Part shown: in pieces, positions 1 through 8,450 of the stretch
Layout: every line of letters starts with the position of its first letter
Position numbering within the stretch: the stretch's first letter is position 1
Source of the DNA: Arthrobacter alkaliphilus
Lineage (GTDB): Bacteria > Actinomycetota > Actinomycetes > Actinomycetales > Micrococcaceae
Direction of reading: 5' to 3'
Length of the DNA stretch: 35,225 bases
NCBI RefSeq assembly: GCF_021483235.1
Contig: NZ_JAKEEC010000030.1
Coordinates: 15,626 to 50,850, forward strand
Notes under the pieces: model-generated
What the model was told of the DNA's origin: nothing
The model's input: the letters and a program-made list of their open reading frames with translations, nothing else
The model's database searches: none
Position numbers and translations under genes: made by a program

Positions 1-71
1 TCACACTCGGCCGTTTGACCCCCATCGAATACGAGTCCATCATGAACACGCAGGCCACACAGGCCGCGTGA
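1..71 (+). pseudogene. IS3-family transposase (OrfB), C-terminal end only
   Basis: The window opens inside a reading frame (codons from base 3) that ends LGRLTPIEYESIM then NTQATQAA and a TGA at 69-71. The LTPIEYE motif close to the stop is typical of the rve integrase-core tail of IS3-family OrfB transposases in actinobacteria. Only the last ~23 residues are in the window, so it cannot be said whether the element is intact upstream. The bases just after the stop probably form the IS terminal repeat and lie inside the small reverse-strand frame at 82-189. Confidence 0.7.
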
Positions 72-81
72 CTAACCACTC

Positions 82-189
82 TCACCTATCCGTGCAGCAG
101 ACCCGTTCCTGGCCGGACACCGGGCACCAGCTGGTGTATAGGCCATGGACGCGGGGGCCGGTGTCGTCGTTCACGGTATGAGTAGCCAT
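82..189 (-). pseudogene. Small ORF cut by the IS3 element (35 aa)
   Basis: A reverse-strand frame starts at ATG 189 behind an excellent Shine-Dalgarno (AGGAG, 7 nt upstream) and begins MATHTVNDDTGPRVHGLYTS. It stops after 35 codons inside what is probably the terminal inverted repeat of the IS3 element. The last residues (VCCTDR) are therefore likely IS-encoded. It is divergent from the TetR gene at 362 and shares its control region, the usual arrangement for a TetR target gene. I infer this is the 5' stump of the regulated gene, truncated by the insertion; its product is not recognisable. Confidence 0.5.
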
Positions 190-260
190 CGGATTCTCCT
201 AAAGGCTTGCGTGAGCAGCCTGAACGGCCACGCAACTCTGATCCCTCGGCTGAAACCATG

Positions 261-289
261 TTGACAACTTCTCTACGACGTAGACTTTA
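261..289 (+). promoter_or_regulatory. Promoter with embedded TetR-type operator
   Basis: A consensus -35 (TTGACA, 261-266) is followed after 17 bp by ACTTTA (284-289). Between them lies a perfect odd-centred inverted repeat, TCTACG-A-CGTAGA (272-284). A palindrome between the -35 and -10 boxes upstream of a TetR gene is the classical autorepressor layout. The same intergenic region precedes the divergent stump at 189. Binding by the adjacent regulator is inferred. Confidence 0.6.
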
Positions 290-361
290 CGGGTAGGTAA
301 GAACGTCAGTAAGCTTCCATACGGGCTGCCTCCCTGACGCAATGAACAGGACGACTCTTAC

Positions 362-1060
362 ATGGCCACTTCCCCAGACCCCTTCAACAGCCGAAGCTCC
401 AGGAAAGTGCCCCTGAACAAGGACGCCGTGCTTTCCACGGCTCTCGAAATCGTGGACGCTGAAGGTTTGGACGGCCTCACCATGCGCCGGCTTGGCCAGG
501 AACTCAGGCGGGACCCGATGAGCCTCTACCGCTACGCGGCCAACCGGGCAGCCCTGCTGGACGGGGTGACCGAAGTCGTCCTGGACGAACTGACGATGTT
601 TGCCGAAGAGCCGGACTGGCAAGCCCAGCTGCGCGGGATGGCGCACGACCTCCGGCTCCTGGCCCTCCGGCACCCCAACGTCGTAGCCTTGCTGGTCACC
701 AGGCCCCTGTCCACTCCGCTGGGTCTGCGCCCACTTGGCACGCTGCGCCCCCTCGAACAAATTCTGGGACTGTTGATAGGTGCCGGCTTCTCGCCCACCG
801 AGGCCCTTCATGCCTATAGGGCCTACTACGGCTTCCTCTACGGCCACATCCTCAACGAACTCCGCGAATGCATCGTTGACCCGGAGGAAAACGAAGCGCT
901 CCTGCGCCTCGGACTGCACCGCCTCCCCGCAAAGGACTTCCCGCACCTCCGCGCCCTGGGCCCAGTACTGGCCAACTACGAGGGCGACGTTGAGCTCGAC
1001 CAGGGACTCACCATCCTGCTCTCAGGTCTCGCCGCCCAGCTCCAGAGGAAAGACCGCTGA
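362..1060 (+). CDS. TetR/AcrR-family transcriptional regulator
   Basis: A 232-aa one-component repressor. The N-terminal HTH (about residues 20-66) carries AVLSTALEIVDAEGLDGLT then MRRLGQELRRDPMSLYRYAA, the helix-turn-helix and recognition helix of the TetR fold. The rest is all-helical and resembles the tetracycline-repressor-type C-terminal domain, with LRHPNVVALLVTRPLST, where a small hydrophobic ligand would bind. Start chosen at ATG 362, with AGGA about 10 nt upstream. A palindromic operator sits in its promoter. It is a clear paralogue of the pseudogene at 4964-5820 (nearly the same PLSTPLGLRP.GTLRPLEQ segment). Its target was probably the divergent gene destroyed by the IS3 insertion. 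Ligand unknown. Confidence 0.88.
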   Translation: MATSPDPFNSRSSRKVPLNKDAVLSTALEIVDAEGLDGLTMRRLGQELRRDPMSLYRYAANRAALLDGVTEVVLDELTMFAEEPDWQAQLRGMAHDLRLLALRHPNVVALLVTRPLSTPLGLRPLGTLRPLEQILGLLIGAGFSPTEALHAYRAYYGFLYGHILNELRECIVDPEENEALLRLGLHRLPAKDFPHLRALGPVLANYEGDVELDQGLTILLSGLAAQLQRKDR

Positions 1061-1440
1061 CGCCGTGCCACGGGAACTAACGACGCCGTCATCTGCGCCA
1101 GCTTCACCATCGCGGGCACTAAGTCCCAGCAAACGGCTGGTTGTGTGGCACCGGTCGCACCGTCTGCGCCCCGGGATTCACCGGCCGTCAGGTCCGGGGC
1201 TCAGGGCTTCGGGGCTTTGAAACTTCATCCGCCGCTCCGGCGAGTGTCTAACACGTGAGGCCCGGAACAGGTAACTACCAGGCATCAGCAAGCCGCATGG
1301 CGTCCAATACCAGCACTCCTTTGGACGGGGCGGCCACACTGCCGGCCTCGCTGGTGCAGATAACCAGCGCCGCGGTCACTTTCGCGACCTAGTCTTGGTC
1401 ACGACTACGACGGTCCTCCTGCGCAAGGTCCCCTGTGCGC
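1061..1440. other. Gene-poor stretch
   Basis: No convincing gene. Reverse-strand frames continue from the response-regulator gene but show no LuxR-type HTH motif, so the DNA-binding half of that regulator appears to be lost or scrambled here. No terminator hairpin was noticed after the TetR gene. Confidence 0.4.
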
Positions 1441-1968
1441 TCAAGGTCGCCGGAGACGAGCACCGCCACCTCGGTGGCCGTCGGGCCCGTTCGTGCCGTC
1501 GGCCTGGGTCGGGGCCAGGATGCCGGTTTCGAAGCGACGGCTGTAGGCGGTGTATCCCTGGATGGCCCGCCGGACCAGCGTGAGCTGCTCCTCATTGTCA
1601 TCCTGTTGCGAAAAACAACCCCACGCACCGGCCAAGATAGCCCCAATAAGCGCCGCTTGATCAGTTTCACCCGTCATCAGCACACATCGAATGGTGGCAT
1701 CAGTAGCTGCGATAGTTCGACAAAGCTCGGTCCCCGAGCCATCGGGCAGATCATCGTCGATGACTACTAGATCCGGACTCAGCGCAGGGTTCCTCCGCTC
1801 CGCATGGCGAACAGACTGCGACTCCCCAGAAACTCCGAACCCGTTAGCCTCCAATAGCCCCCGCAAACCCCGCCCGACGAGATCTTCACCAGTCACGACG
1901 TACACGCTCCCGAAGGAAGGCGACGTCGAACCAGGGTGACGGCCAGTCCCCATATTCATTCCGTTCAT
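1441..1968 (-). CDS. Response-regulator receiver protein, HTH missing
   Basis: A 175-aa protein with a CheY-like receiver domain (about residues 20-140) of the NarL/FixJ type: SVYVVTGEDLVGRGLRGLLE at the start, phospho-acceptor Asp71 in LVVIDDDLPDG, and Thr99 in CVLMTG. The conserved Lys near residue 120 is replaced (GCFSQQ instead of G-x-x-x-K). After a linker, GYTAYSRRFETGIL, where relatives continue into a LuxR-type HTH, the frame turns Gly/Arg-rich and stops. Start ATG 1968 has AAGGG 5 nt upstream. Either a receiver-only protein or, more likely, a 3'-decayed regulator. No histidine kinase is nearby. Confidence 0.6.
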   Translation of the reverse strand: MNGMNMGTGRHPGSTSPSFGSVYVVTGEDLVGRGLRGLLEANGFGVSGESQSVRHAERRNPALSPDLVVIDDDLPDGSGTELCRTIAATDATIRCVLMTGETDQAALIGAILAGAWGCFSQQDDNEEQLTLVRRAIQGYTAYSRRFETGILAPTQADGTNGPDGHRGGGARLRRP

Positions 1969-2371
1969 TCGCCCTTCGAGACCCTAAAGGCGCTTCCTAG
2001 TTCCTGCAGCCACTCTGGCCCCACCGTGAAAAGGAGACCAGCTACCTAACCCAACAGGTATCTATCGAAAAGCGAACGAACTTGCCGACACACTGACAGG
2101 CTAGCCCTATAAGCAAAATCCAGCGACCCCGTCCGGGCTGCAACGGAGGACAAACCTGTCACTACTAGCGCAAAGCCACGCCAAGTTAGACGCCTATAGG
2201 AGCATTGGTAAAGACGTCAAAGAAGGCCACGCGGTCTGGAGCCCTTTGACGGCACGCCCTGAACCAACAGCCGGCCACGAAGCGGACGCCCATATGGGTG
2301 AGCCCTTACGAACATTCCATTCGGTTAGCCTTCACGGCATTCGGCACCTGTCGACACAGATTTCCGCGACG
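1969..2371. other. Gene-poor stretch with left copy of a direct repeat
   Basis: No supported gene. Holds the upstream region of the response regulator and, at 2189-2258, one copy of the imperfect repeat that recurs beyond the CDF gene at 3085-3155. Confidence 0.4.
2189..2258 (+). repeat. Imperfect direct repeat, copy A (flanks CDF gene)
   Basis: About 70 bp aligning with 3085-3155 at roughly 70% identity by eye. Shared blocks in order: ACGCCT-TAGGAGC, GTCAAAGAAGG, CCA, GGAGC and GACGGC-CGCC. Same orientation in both copies, one on each side of the CDF transporter gene. Could be a duplicated leftover of a mobile unit or a recombination site; no known element was recognised. Confidence 0.5.
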
Positions 2372-3015
2372 TCAGTCGTCGTCGTTGGCGGGGACGTAGG
2401 CAACCCCAGTCCGAATGACGTGGACGACGTCGACCAACAGCCGGACTGCCGCGACGGCGATGAGTGCAGCGACGAGACAAGCTGCAGCAGAGTCGAGCCA
2501 ATAGAGACCTTGTGTGATGGCGATGACGGCTCCGACGACGGCCACAACAGCTGCGGCAGCGCCGTCCGCGACCGTGTCGAGGAGAATCGAGCGCATGTGC
2601 AGGTCTTCGCGGCCAGCGTCTGCCCCCAGGATCAGTGCAGCGACGAGCATGACGACGGCCGCGATTGCGGAGGCGATCAGGACCGGCCAGCCATGGACCT
2701 CGGGGTGCCCGAAATCAGGCGATAGACGGCTTCGGTTCCGACCCACACGGATAGGGCCAACAGCCACAGTCCATTCACCAGCGCGACCCACGTCGTGGCT
2801 TTCTCGTTGCGGTGGTGATCCCGGAGGTAGATCGCCAGCAACCCAAGAGCGAGTGCAACCGAATCGGCGAAGAAGTCCCCGCCCTCTGACAGCAACCCAA
2901 GGGAGTTCGACGCGAAGCCGGCGATCACAAGGGCGCCGATCATAGCGGCATTCAGCAGAAGGACGAGGCTCACACGGCGACGCTGGCTCACGACCTCAGA
3001 GCCTAACTGGGGCAT
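2372..3015 (-). pseudogene. Cation diffusion facilitator (CzcD-like), frameshifted
   Basis: Two overlapping reverse-strand frames together give one CDF-family heavy-metal/H+ antiporter of about 214 aa. The first (from ATG 3015) holds TM1-TM4 with LGLLSEGGDFFADS, the metal-site Asp pair of TM2, and VNGLWLLALSVWVGTEAVYR. The second holds TM5-TM6 with HMRSILLDTVADGAAAA, the TM5 Asp/His site. The frame changes where YRLISGTP should continue to EVHGWPVLIAS: one base is missing in the CCCC run at 2702-2705 (GGGG on the plus strand). It may be a true inactivating deletion or a sequencing indel in a short homopolymer. No cytosolic C-terminal domain is visible (ends ANDDD). A TTG 12 nt further upstream is an alternative start. 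Confidence 0.75.
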
Positions 3016-3084
3016 CAGAAACCGCAAAATTACACCGCTCCCCGATCTGGGCGCGAAGACTGTGAAGACCTGAAACCCTGAACT

Positions 3085-3155
3085 TACGCCTGTAGGAGCC
3101 TAGTGGACGAGGTCAAAGAAGGGCCAGGTTTCCGGAGCAATGAGACGGCGCGCCG
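3085..3155 (+). repeat. Imperfect direct repeat, copy B (flanks CDF gene)
   Basis: Partner of 2189-2258, same orientation, lying just upstream of the CDF reading frame. The best-conserved block is GTCAAAGAAGG. Confidence 0.5.
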
Positions 3156-3730
3156 TGGACACTATCCCCTGCCAAGACGGGACGCCCGAACACCTGTTTG
3201 AAACGAAGCGGATACACAGCTGTGCTGAATTATCCACGGCAGGTTGGTACAGTGGGCCTGTCCCCTGGTTCGCCCCCAATCCGGCGGGACTTTCTTGTCC
3301 GGAGGCGCGCCGGTCTCGTGCCGCAGGCTCTCAGACAGGCACGGCATCGAACCGAGTGTGTGCCGCGGTACTCGTCGACAAAGACCATAAACCAGATCGG
3401 CCTCGAGTTCGGCGCGCAGCTGTTCGCAGGGGTCAGCGTCCCGGCCCACACATACAGGCATCCCGTTGCTTCTTGGTGCGGTTCTTGACTGCATGACTTG
3501 CTTTGACAGCTATGCGGTCAAAGCTGGATTCTTCGCCCTAGCGTTCGGGGCCGGAGAGTCCTGGGGCTGCAGTTCCGTCCACGATTGCTTCACACGGCCG
3601 GCGGGCCAACTGCCGGCATTCCGAGGACGCATTTGTAGGGCCTTGCGCGTATGCTGGGTGGAGGGTGATCCAGACCGTGCAGTCCGAACGTCGGCTGCAG
3701 CGTTGCCCGTTAGCGATACGGGGCACAATC
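3156..3730. other. Gene-poor stretch, possible decayed transposase
   Basis: No intact gene. Around 3300-3430 on the reverse strand one frame reads MVFVDEYRGT and the next LGSMPCLSESL, faintly like the start of an IS3 OrfB, but the match is too weak to call. The end of the stretch is the leader of the desaturase gene; TATGCT near 3650 could be its -10 box. Confidence 0.3.
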
Positions 3731-4819
3731 ATGGCACCCACGTCCACCGCTGAGCGCTCCAAAGCACGCGTAATTCAGCCAAACCGCGTTGTCCAGAGCT
3801 ACTCAGAGCTTTTGAAAAGCGTGAAATCCGCAGGCCTCCTCGAGCGTCGCAGCGGCTTCTACATCTGGGTTTTTGTGGCCCTGATCCTTCTCATGGCCGG
3901 AACATGGCTCGGGTTCGCCTTGATCGGCGAGTCCTGGTACCAGCTCCTAATCGCGGCCGCCGTCGGCATCCTCTGCACGCAACTGAGTTTCCTGGCCCAT
4001 GAGGCCGGACACAAGCAGATCTTCGCCTCACGCCGCGCAAACGACTGGTCAGCCCGAATCCTCGCCACTGGAGTGGCCGGCATCAGCTACTCGTGGTGGG
4101 AACAGAAGCACGGCGCACACCACAACCACCCCAATGTCATCTCCAAAGACCCTGACCTCCAAAACAACGCCCTGGTCTTCCACGAAGATGCCGCAGCCGA
4201 ACGAAAGGGCCGTCTGGCGTTCCTGACGAAGAAACAGGGCTGGTTCTTCTTCCCCCTCCTCACACTGCTTGGACTGAGCCTCCAGTTCGACTCCTTGCGC
4301 TTTGTCTTCGGCAATCCGAACGTTCGCCACCGCTCGGTAGAGGCGCCTATCCTCGTAGCGAGGCTTAGCGCCCTTCCCGTCCTGGCCTTCACTTTCCTGC
4401 CCATCGGATTGGCCTTTGCCTTCCTCGGCGTCCAGATCATGGTCTACGGCTTCTACATGGGGGCCTCCTTCGCGCCGAACCACAAGGGCATGCCCGTCCT
4501 TCCGAAAGACAGCCGGGCAGACTTCCTCAACCGGCAAATCCTGACCTCGCGCAACATTACCGGCGGCCGCTTCATGGACTTCCTTCTCGGCGGACTCAAC
4601 CGTCAGGTGGAGCACCACCTGTTCCCGGACATGGCGCGGCCCCAGCTCCACAAAGCAGCAGCGATCGTCCGCGAATTCTGCGCCAAGCACTCCATCCCCT
4701 ACACCGAAACAACCCTGGTGGAGTCCTACAGCATCGTGGTCCGATACCTCAATGACGTGGGCCTGGCAGCCGGCCGCGGCTTCGACTGCCCCGTAGCCTC
4801 GACGCACGGACGCTTCTAG
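3731..4819 (+). CDS. Membrane fatty-acid desaturase
   Basis: A 362-aa acyl-lipid/acyl-CoA desaturase that would insert a double bond in a fatty acyl chain at a membrane-bound di-iron site. All three histidine boxes are present: HEAGH (residues 90-94), HGAHHNHP (127-134) and QVEHH (292-296). The QxxHH third box places it with the linoleoyl-CoA/front-end-type desaturases. Hydrophobic helices lie at about 43-66, 70-90, 172-184 and 215-245. ATG 3731 is preferred because an upstream GTG (3665) adds 22 residues with no family character. It sits between two TetR-like genes, so repression by one of them is plausible; the neighbouring TetR (4964) is now a pseudogene. Electron donor genes are not nearby. 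Confidence 0.88.
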   Translation: MAPTSTAERSKARVIQPNRVVQSYSELLKSVKSAGLLERRSGFYIWVFVALILLMAGTWLGFALIGESWYQLLIAAAVGILCTQLSFLAHEAGHKQIFASRRANDWSARILATGVAGISYSWWEQKHGAHHNHPNVISKDPDLQNNALVFHEDAAAERKGRLAFLTKKQGWFFFPLLTLLGLSLQFDSLRFVFGNPNVRHRSVEAPILVARLSALPVLAFTFLPIGLAFAFLGVQIMVYGFYMGASFAPNHKGMPVLPKDSRADFLNRQILTSRNITGGRFMDFLLGGLNRQVEHHLFPDMARPQLHKAAAIVREFCAKHSIPYTETTLVESYSIVVRYLNDVGLAAGRGFDCPVASTHGRF

Positions 4820-4963
4820 ACGTTCCACACCCGCGTGCACCACGCATGCAGGGCAGCAAGAAGCTTCCCAGTCGCCGGAACGTGGAGTCCAGCCCTACAG
4901 GCGACAGAACGCAATGGATTTCGCCGGACACTCCCCCAAACGGCGCCCGGAAGGTATCAACAA

Positions 4964-5820
4964 ATGGTGAAACGTGCAGGCACAACCGGACAGGGCCGCG
5001 GCGTTGGAACTGTGATGAGCACGGTCTGGACGCCCTGAGCATGCGGCGCCTCGGGCAAGCCCTGGGCCGCGACCCGATGTCCATCTACCGGCACGCCGCC
5101 AACCGGAACGAACTTTTGGCCGGCGTCGCCGAACTGATGCTCGACGAGCTGGAAGTGTTTCCCGACGATACGAACTGGCAGGAGCAGCTGCGCCGGATTG
5201 CCCACGCGCTGCGCCGGGTTTGCCTGCGGCACCCCAACGCCGTGCCCCTGCTGGTAACCGGACCGCTGTCCACACCCTTGGGCCTGCGCCCGGCCGGGAC
5301 CCTGCGTCCGCTGGAACAGGTCATGGGGATACTCATCGGCTGGATCGGCGCACGGGAAGCGACCCGCGCCCTGATTGCCGCCTCCTCCACATGGCTCGAG
5401 CCCCACCTCGTACCGCGCTTGTACGGTCTGCTCGTAGACGCAGCCGTCTCCCCAGGCCACGCGGTCCGGATCATCGAGCGAGCCGATTCGGCGATGACCG
5501 AAAGTGGCGCCTGCCCGCCATGTTCCATAGGCTTCCAGGTCGCCGCAGCAATGAGCTACGCAACGGCAGGACGAGAAGACGCCGCCAGCTGCAGGCTCGC
5601 CAAAGCCGAGCAACTGGCCGGCATGTGGCCAGGCGGACCATGGCACGCAGCCGTCTGGGAAACACGTGGACTGCTTCGTCTCGCAGAGGGCCACGATGAT
5701 CAGGCCAACGCCCTGTTTCATGAAGCTGCGGCGACCTTTGCCGAGCTGGGGAGGCTCCCGGACGAGCTGCGCTGTCTAGCCCGTGCAGCACATAGGTCAA
5801 CGCCCACCACGAGCGGCTGA
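4964..5820 (+). pseudogene. TetR regulator relic fused to an unrelated helical-repeat tail
   Basis: A chimera. The first half matches the intact TetR at 362: HGLDALSMRRLGQALGRD then PMSIYRHAANRNELLAGV and GPLSTPLGLRPAGTLRPLEQ. The original start is probably ATG 4964 (MVKRAGTTGQGR, with GGAAGG upstream). A deletion plus a two-base loss near 5010-5018 then breaks the frame before DEHGLDAL, so helix 1 of the HTH is damaged. A longer frame from 4846 reads through but its first ~55 residues are not TetR-like. After MGILIG (about 5338) homology to TetR ends abruptly, and the rest (WLEPHLVPRLYGLLVDAA, RLAEGHDDQANALFHEAAAT) looks like the TPR-like C-terminus of a large LuxR/BTAD-type regulator. Best explained by a deletion joining two genes. 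Confidence 0.75.
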
Positions 5821-6156
5821 ACCCTCACTGATGGTCAGCCTCCCCGCCTATTCGCTATAACTGTTAGTCCGCCGAAGAACCACCACGGCAGGACCGTGAT
5901 AGCGTCCCGCAGAGTGGTGTGGCGGGCCGTCGAAAGACGAGGATGACGGGAAGGTGTCTGACATGGTGGGCAGGAGAACGGGGGGACTTATGCGTCGCGG
6001 ATACGAGGCTTTCACGCATTGGCTATGGCCACGCTTTCCGATATTTTGCCGAGGATGAGATTCGGTATGGCGCCGGCAGTGCGGGAGTACTTCGACGACA
6101 GTGCCATGGTAGACGAGTTCTGGACCTGAGCTTGAGCCTGGCTCCTTGCCGCCTGA
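5821..6156. other. Gene-poor stretch with uncertain short frames
   Basis: No gene is firmly supported. One plus-strand frame (5919-6188, 89 aa) and another ending FGMAPAVREYFDDSAMVDEF at 6127 are open, but neither has a convincing ribosome site or recognisable domain. The second looks like the tail of some enzyme. Confidence 0.3.
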
Positions 6157-6165
6157 CTAGGCGGC
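6148..6165 (-). terminator. Stem-loop at the end of the SRPBCC gene
   Basis: Perfect 7-bp stem GCCGCCT / AGGCGGC with a 4-nt loop, overlapping the stop codon of the reverse-strand gene. No T-run follows on either strand, so termination is only a possibility. Confidence 0.35.
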
Positions 6166-6615
6166 AGGCCGGTCTTCGAGCCGCTTGAGGCCTTTGCGCA
6201 GAGAGGCTGCCACGGGCGCGCCCCGGGTTACTACGATCATGAACGTGGCAATGCGCCCGGCAATACTTGTGGGCTGCCGGTTCCATATAACGTGGATCCG
6301 TGACCCGCCGCCATCGCTTGGTTTGATCCGTGCGGTGACGTAACTGCCCGGTGCGCAGAAGTTGCTGTCTTGCACCGTCCAGGTGACGGCATCGGGAGTT
6401 GACCAGTCGTAGTGTTCCTTTGCCCAGATCGGCCCACCGGGGGCTTTGCTGCCCTCCCTGATATCCGCGGAAGTCTCTCCCACCTGGTAGACCTCGTACA
6501 TCGGCGGGTAAATCCCGGGCCAGATCTCAGGCCGGCGAGGGCTGAAGTCCAGCAATGCTGCCCGTACTCGTTCCGGCCCCACACGGGTATCCACGTCCAT
6601 TTCCACCCTCGGCAT
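6157..6615 (-). CDS. SRPBCC (START-like) superfamily protein
   Basis: A 152-aa protein of the polyketide cyclase/dehydrase-like SRPBCC fold, which binds hydrophobic ligands. Opening strand RVEMDVDTRVGPERVRAALL and FSPRRPEIWPGIYPPMYEVY are typical of the first strand and helices. WTVQDSNFCAPGSYVTARI and SRIHVIWNRQPTS form the later sheet, and the C-terminal helix ends LRKGLKRLEDRPAA. Start ATG 6615 is set by a strong AAGGAG 5 nt upstream; a longer frame to 6666 is less likely. Monocistronic. Substrate cannot be told from sequence. Confidence 0.75.
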   Translation of the reverse strand: MPRVEMDVDTRVGPERVRAALLDFSPRRPEIWPGIYPPMYEVYQVGETSADIREGSKAPGGPIWAKEHYDWSTPDAVTWTVQDSNFCAPGSYVTARIKPSDGGGSRIHVIWNRQPTSIAGRIATFMIVVTRGAPVAASLRKGLKRLEDRPAA

Positions 6616-6666
6616 GCCCACTCCTTCCCTTGATGCTTCCAGTGTCAGCATTTCCGGCGGTTTCAC

Positions 6667-6773
6667 AAGGCCCGTTGCTGGTCGAGAACCCGAACATCTT
6701 GCCCACCGACTTGCCCTGAATTGCAGTAATCCGGCACTGATTTTTCAGCTCATATATCCCATCGAAATTCTAT
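6667..6773. other. Short gap and possible gene tail
   Basis: The start region of the SRPBCC gene. Just beyond, on the reverse strand ending with the TAG at 6770-6772, a frame reads GEATGGSKTYTHALISWNE. This looks like a real C-terminus of some protein overlapping the end of the phospholipase relic; the family was not identified. Confidence 0.25.
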
Positions 6774-8060
6774 TCATTCCAAGAAATCAACGCATGGGTG
6801 TAAGTCTTCGAACCTCCGGTCGCCTCGCCGTTTCGGGTGCCATGTATGAACCGTGCTCATTAAAGATGACACCGGTGGCCAGCCACCCATGCTCCACGGC
6901 GAGGCCACAATCATCGTTACGCGCACACCAAGGCCGAAGTGCCCCGGGACATCCTTGTTCCCGTAATAGGTCGGGCTGCCGTCGTATCACTCCCCCGCGG
7001 TCGAGACCGTGGACGCACCCGGGATCTGCGGGGTGTTCGGCTGCGGCGAGACGATGTGGTCGAAGAACCCGTCATTCTCGTCATACGTGAAGAGCACCGC
7101 TGTCTTGCTCCACACCTCAGCGTTGGAGGTAAGGATGTCCAGGACGCTCGCCGCGTACCAGGCGCCGAACTTCGGCGGCCAGTTCGAGTGCTCCGTGTAG
7201 GCCTCCGGGGCCACTATGTAGGACACGTGCGGAAGCTTGCCCCCAGCAACTTCCTCCCTGAGGATCCGGAACAGATCATCACCGGCCTTCGCGTTCGTGC
7301 CGGTCCGTGCCTTCTCATACAACGGGCTTCCCGGTTTTCGCGTCCTGGTACTGCTTGAAGTACAGCAGCGAAGTGTGGCCCTGCGAGGCGAGTACGAACT
7401 CGTTTCTGAAGCGGATGCTGTCGGCGGGAACCACCTTCGCGCAGTCAGGATCGGTCAGAGCCAGGGCCGTGGTCCCGGTCGCGCCGGTGTTCGCGACGGA
7501 TGCTGTGGCGTTGTCCGCGAAGACCGGGGCCAGTGCGGCTGTCGAACCGCTCAAGGCCGCCTCGTACACGGCAGGCCCGGTGGTGTCGGCCGGATTCGAG
7601 GCGGTGATGAAGATTTTGCCATGGTAGATCGCGGCGGTGGCCATCCCGCCGCCCTGCGTCATCCCGGTGTAGGCGAAGTTCTTCACCGCGGTGCTGCCGG
7701 CGGCCGGTGTCACGGTGTGGAAGGAGGAGTTCCCGTCCTCGTTCGTCGTCACCAGCAGCCGCTGGCCGGCGTCGTCAGCGTGCAGCCCGTCGATCTTGCC
7801 CTTGATCGTCAAGGGACGCGCCCGGCATTCCGTCCAGGGAGTATTGCTCGATCGTGCTCGTTCTGGAACGCCACGTAAATGTTGTTGCCAAGGCGTGTGA
7901 TGTCATCCGGCTTACGCTCGCCGCCCACGGCAGCGAACGTCTTGACCGTATAGGGCTACACCGGGGCGGCGACGGCCGGGACGGCCGTGCAGCTCAGGAG
8001 GGCTGCTGCGGAGAGCGCAGCGCCGAGCAGGAAGGGCTTGCGGGAAAGTCTGATGTCCAT
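6774..8060 (-). pseudogene. Chimeric secreted-protein / phospholipase C pseudogene
   Basis: Reads from ATG 8060 (GAGGA upstream) with a clear Sec signal peptide (MDIRLSRKPFLLGAALSAAA ... AVAA). There is an in-frame TAG right after APV, then PYTVKTFAAVGGERKPDDIT and RLGNNIYVAFQN, an extracellular beta-propeller-like protein of unknown role. A further frameshift lies near 7810 before TIKGKIDGLHADDAGQRLL. At about 7385 the text switches from NEFVLASQG to SLLYFKQYQDAKTGKP, the middle of a bacterial phospholipase C (phosphoesterase family). A +1 frameshift at 7320 leads into PEAYTEHSNWPP, AVLFTYDENDGFFDHIVSP, an in-frame TGA at 6987, then YDGSPTYYGN and MIVASPWSMGGW. Two genes were fused by deletion and then decayed. 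No functional product expected. Confidence 0.75.
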
Positions 8061-8240
8061 GGCCCAATTCCTCAGTGTCATAGGTCGATTCCCCATCGCG
8101 ACCATCCTCCGCCCACCGCATGGACGCAAGGTTGCGGGGAATTAACGGAGCACGGCCGCCCGGTTGGAAACGTCCAGCACAATGGCTTGGCCCTGAACTA
8201 CAAAGCACGCATGGCCGCCCCATAGTTACTAGCGTCCTAG

Positions 8241-8438
8241 GGCTCGTCCGAGGAGCTCACCGGGAATCAAAGTCCGGCTTTCCTGCACCGTCTGACCGGT
8301 CGGCTCAACGACCTGCCGCCGAACACGTGGACAGTCCGCATACCCCATGCCTCCCACCTCATGCACGAGGAAAACCACGCACGCGTCAAGAGGGCGATCA
8401 TCGATTTCCGCACCGCTCAGACGCGTGCAACAAGCTAG
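8241..8438 (+). pseudogene. Alpha/beta-hydrolase, C-terminal fragment
   Basis: An open frame with no usable start, ending at TAG 8436-8438, reads SPAFLHRLTGRLNDLPPNTW then PHASHLMHEENHARVKRAII. The SHLMHEENP-like block holding the catalytic His is the usual C-terminal part of alpha/beta-hydrolase (epoxide hydrolase/esterase-like) enzymes. The nucleophile and acid residues are missing, so this is a 3' remnant, cut off at about 8240. It converges with the oxidoreductase gene at 8451. Confidence 0.6.
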
Positions 8439-8450
8439 ACCCGGGACCGG

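Noticed and set aside
3230..3494. Decayed IS3 transposase OrfA/OrfB junction
   Set aside because: MVFVDEYRGT is only loosely like an IS3 OrfB start, no other conserved motif follows, and alternative readings fit equally.
5919..6188. 89-aa plus-strand gene
   Set aside because: No convincing ribosome site or domain; Arg-rich composition typical of a chance frame; overlaps the end of the SRPBCC gene.
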